Assembly (NCBI GenBank): GCA_030141605.1
Contig: JAQGDQ010000832.1
Span: forward strand, 26,601-90,600
Origin: Tubiluchus corallicola
Lineage: Eukaryota; Priapulida; Priapulimorpha; Priapulimorphida; Tubiluchidae
Direction of reading: 5' to 3'
DNA: 64,000 nucleotides
In this document: piece after piece, positions 63,814-64,000 of the stretch
Layout: each line of letters opens with the position of its first letter
Position numbering within the stretch: the stretch's first letter is position 1
The notes under the pieces: model-generated
The model's database searches: none
Told to the model about the DNA's origin: nothing
The model's input: the letters and a program-made list of their open reading frames with translations, nothing else
Position numbers and translations under genes: made by a program

Positions 63814-64000
63814 GTGAGTTTCCATGCTTTTCTAACTATACACTTGAGTGATTATAGCTTTGGAACTGCTATTATCCACATTGTTCCTTGATGAACAGTG
63901 ATATACTTTTATTACTTGCTAGTACAGTCTAAAATTAGTATCACATTCACGTTCTTGTGCTGTTTTTACAGAATTACGACTAGCCACAAGATCATCATCA
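63814..64000 (+). other. Hyccin intron and unresolved exon at window end
   Basis: A GTGAGT donor at 63814 opens an intron, and TTTTTACAG at 63963-63971 is a good acceptor. In phase 0 the following bases read N-Y-D-stop. The frame reading LRLATRSSS would need a different donor. The window ends before this can be settled. Confidence 0.4.

Overview
The window is nuclear DNA from an animal. It is AT-rich and carries widely spaced, multi-exon genes with GT-AG introns, and every recognisable protein is a metazoan-type protein. The mobile DNA is also animal-like: pogo/Tigger, hAT, CR1/L2-like and R2/NeSL-like retroelements. I cannot name the species. A marine or other invertebrate fits best. There is no sign of bacterial genes, operons or CRISPR.

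Layout from left to right. A 12-exon WDFY1/WDFY2-like gene (599-11413, +) encodes a WD40-FYVE endosomal protein. A gene-free convergent interval follows (11414-16945). A 15-exon long-chain acyl-CoA synthetase of the ACSL3/ACSL4 type runs on the minus strand (32633-16946). A GC- and CCAAT-containing interval near 35260-35430 may be a shared divergent promoter. A 4-exon TMEM256/DUF423 membrane protein gene follows (35429-44851, +). The stretch 44852-53272 has no host gene I can recognise and is rich in decayed retroelements. A hyccin (FAM126) gene starts at 53273 (+) and runs off the right edge. A complete 5-exon Rab5-like GTPase gene (59092-55447, -) is nested inside its first intron.

I rebuilt all five gene models by hand from splice sites, and the intron phases agree throughout. 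The exception is the 3' end of hyccin, where the last splice in the window is unresolved. Three products belong to membrane trafficking and phosphoinositide biology: WDFY reads PI3P on early endosomes, Rab5-type GTPases control early endosomes, and hyccin is part of the PI4-kinase III alpha complex at the plasma membrane. I see no evidence that this grouping is more than coincidence.

The introns and intergenic DNA hold many mobile-element remnants. There are four pogo/Tigger-like elements, three of them with intact ends and TA duplications, and two decayed hAT transposases plus several hAT-like ends. Three decayed CR1/L2-like reverse transcriptases are present, one of them carrying a 293-base internal tandem duplication. 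There is one R2/NeSL-like 3' end with its restriction-like endonuclease domain. The most unusual element is a 918-base insertion with about 120-base direct terminal repeats, a polypurine tract and a TATAC target duplication. It resembles a TRIM (miniature LTR retrotransposon) and splits one of the CR1-like open frames.
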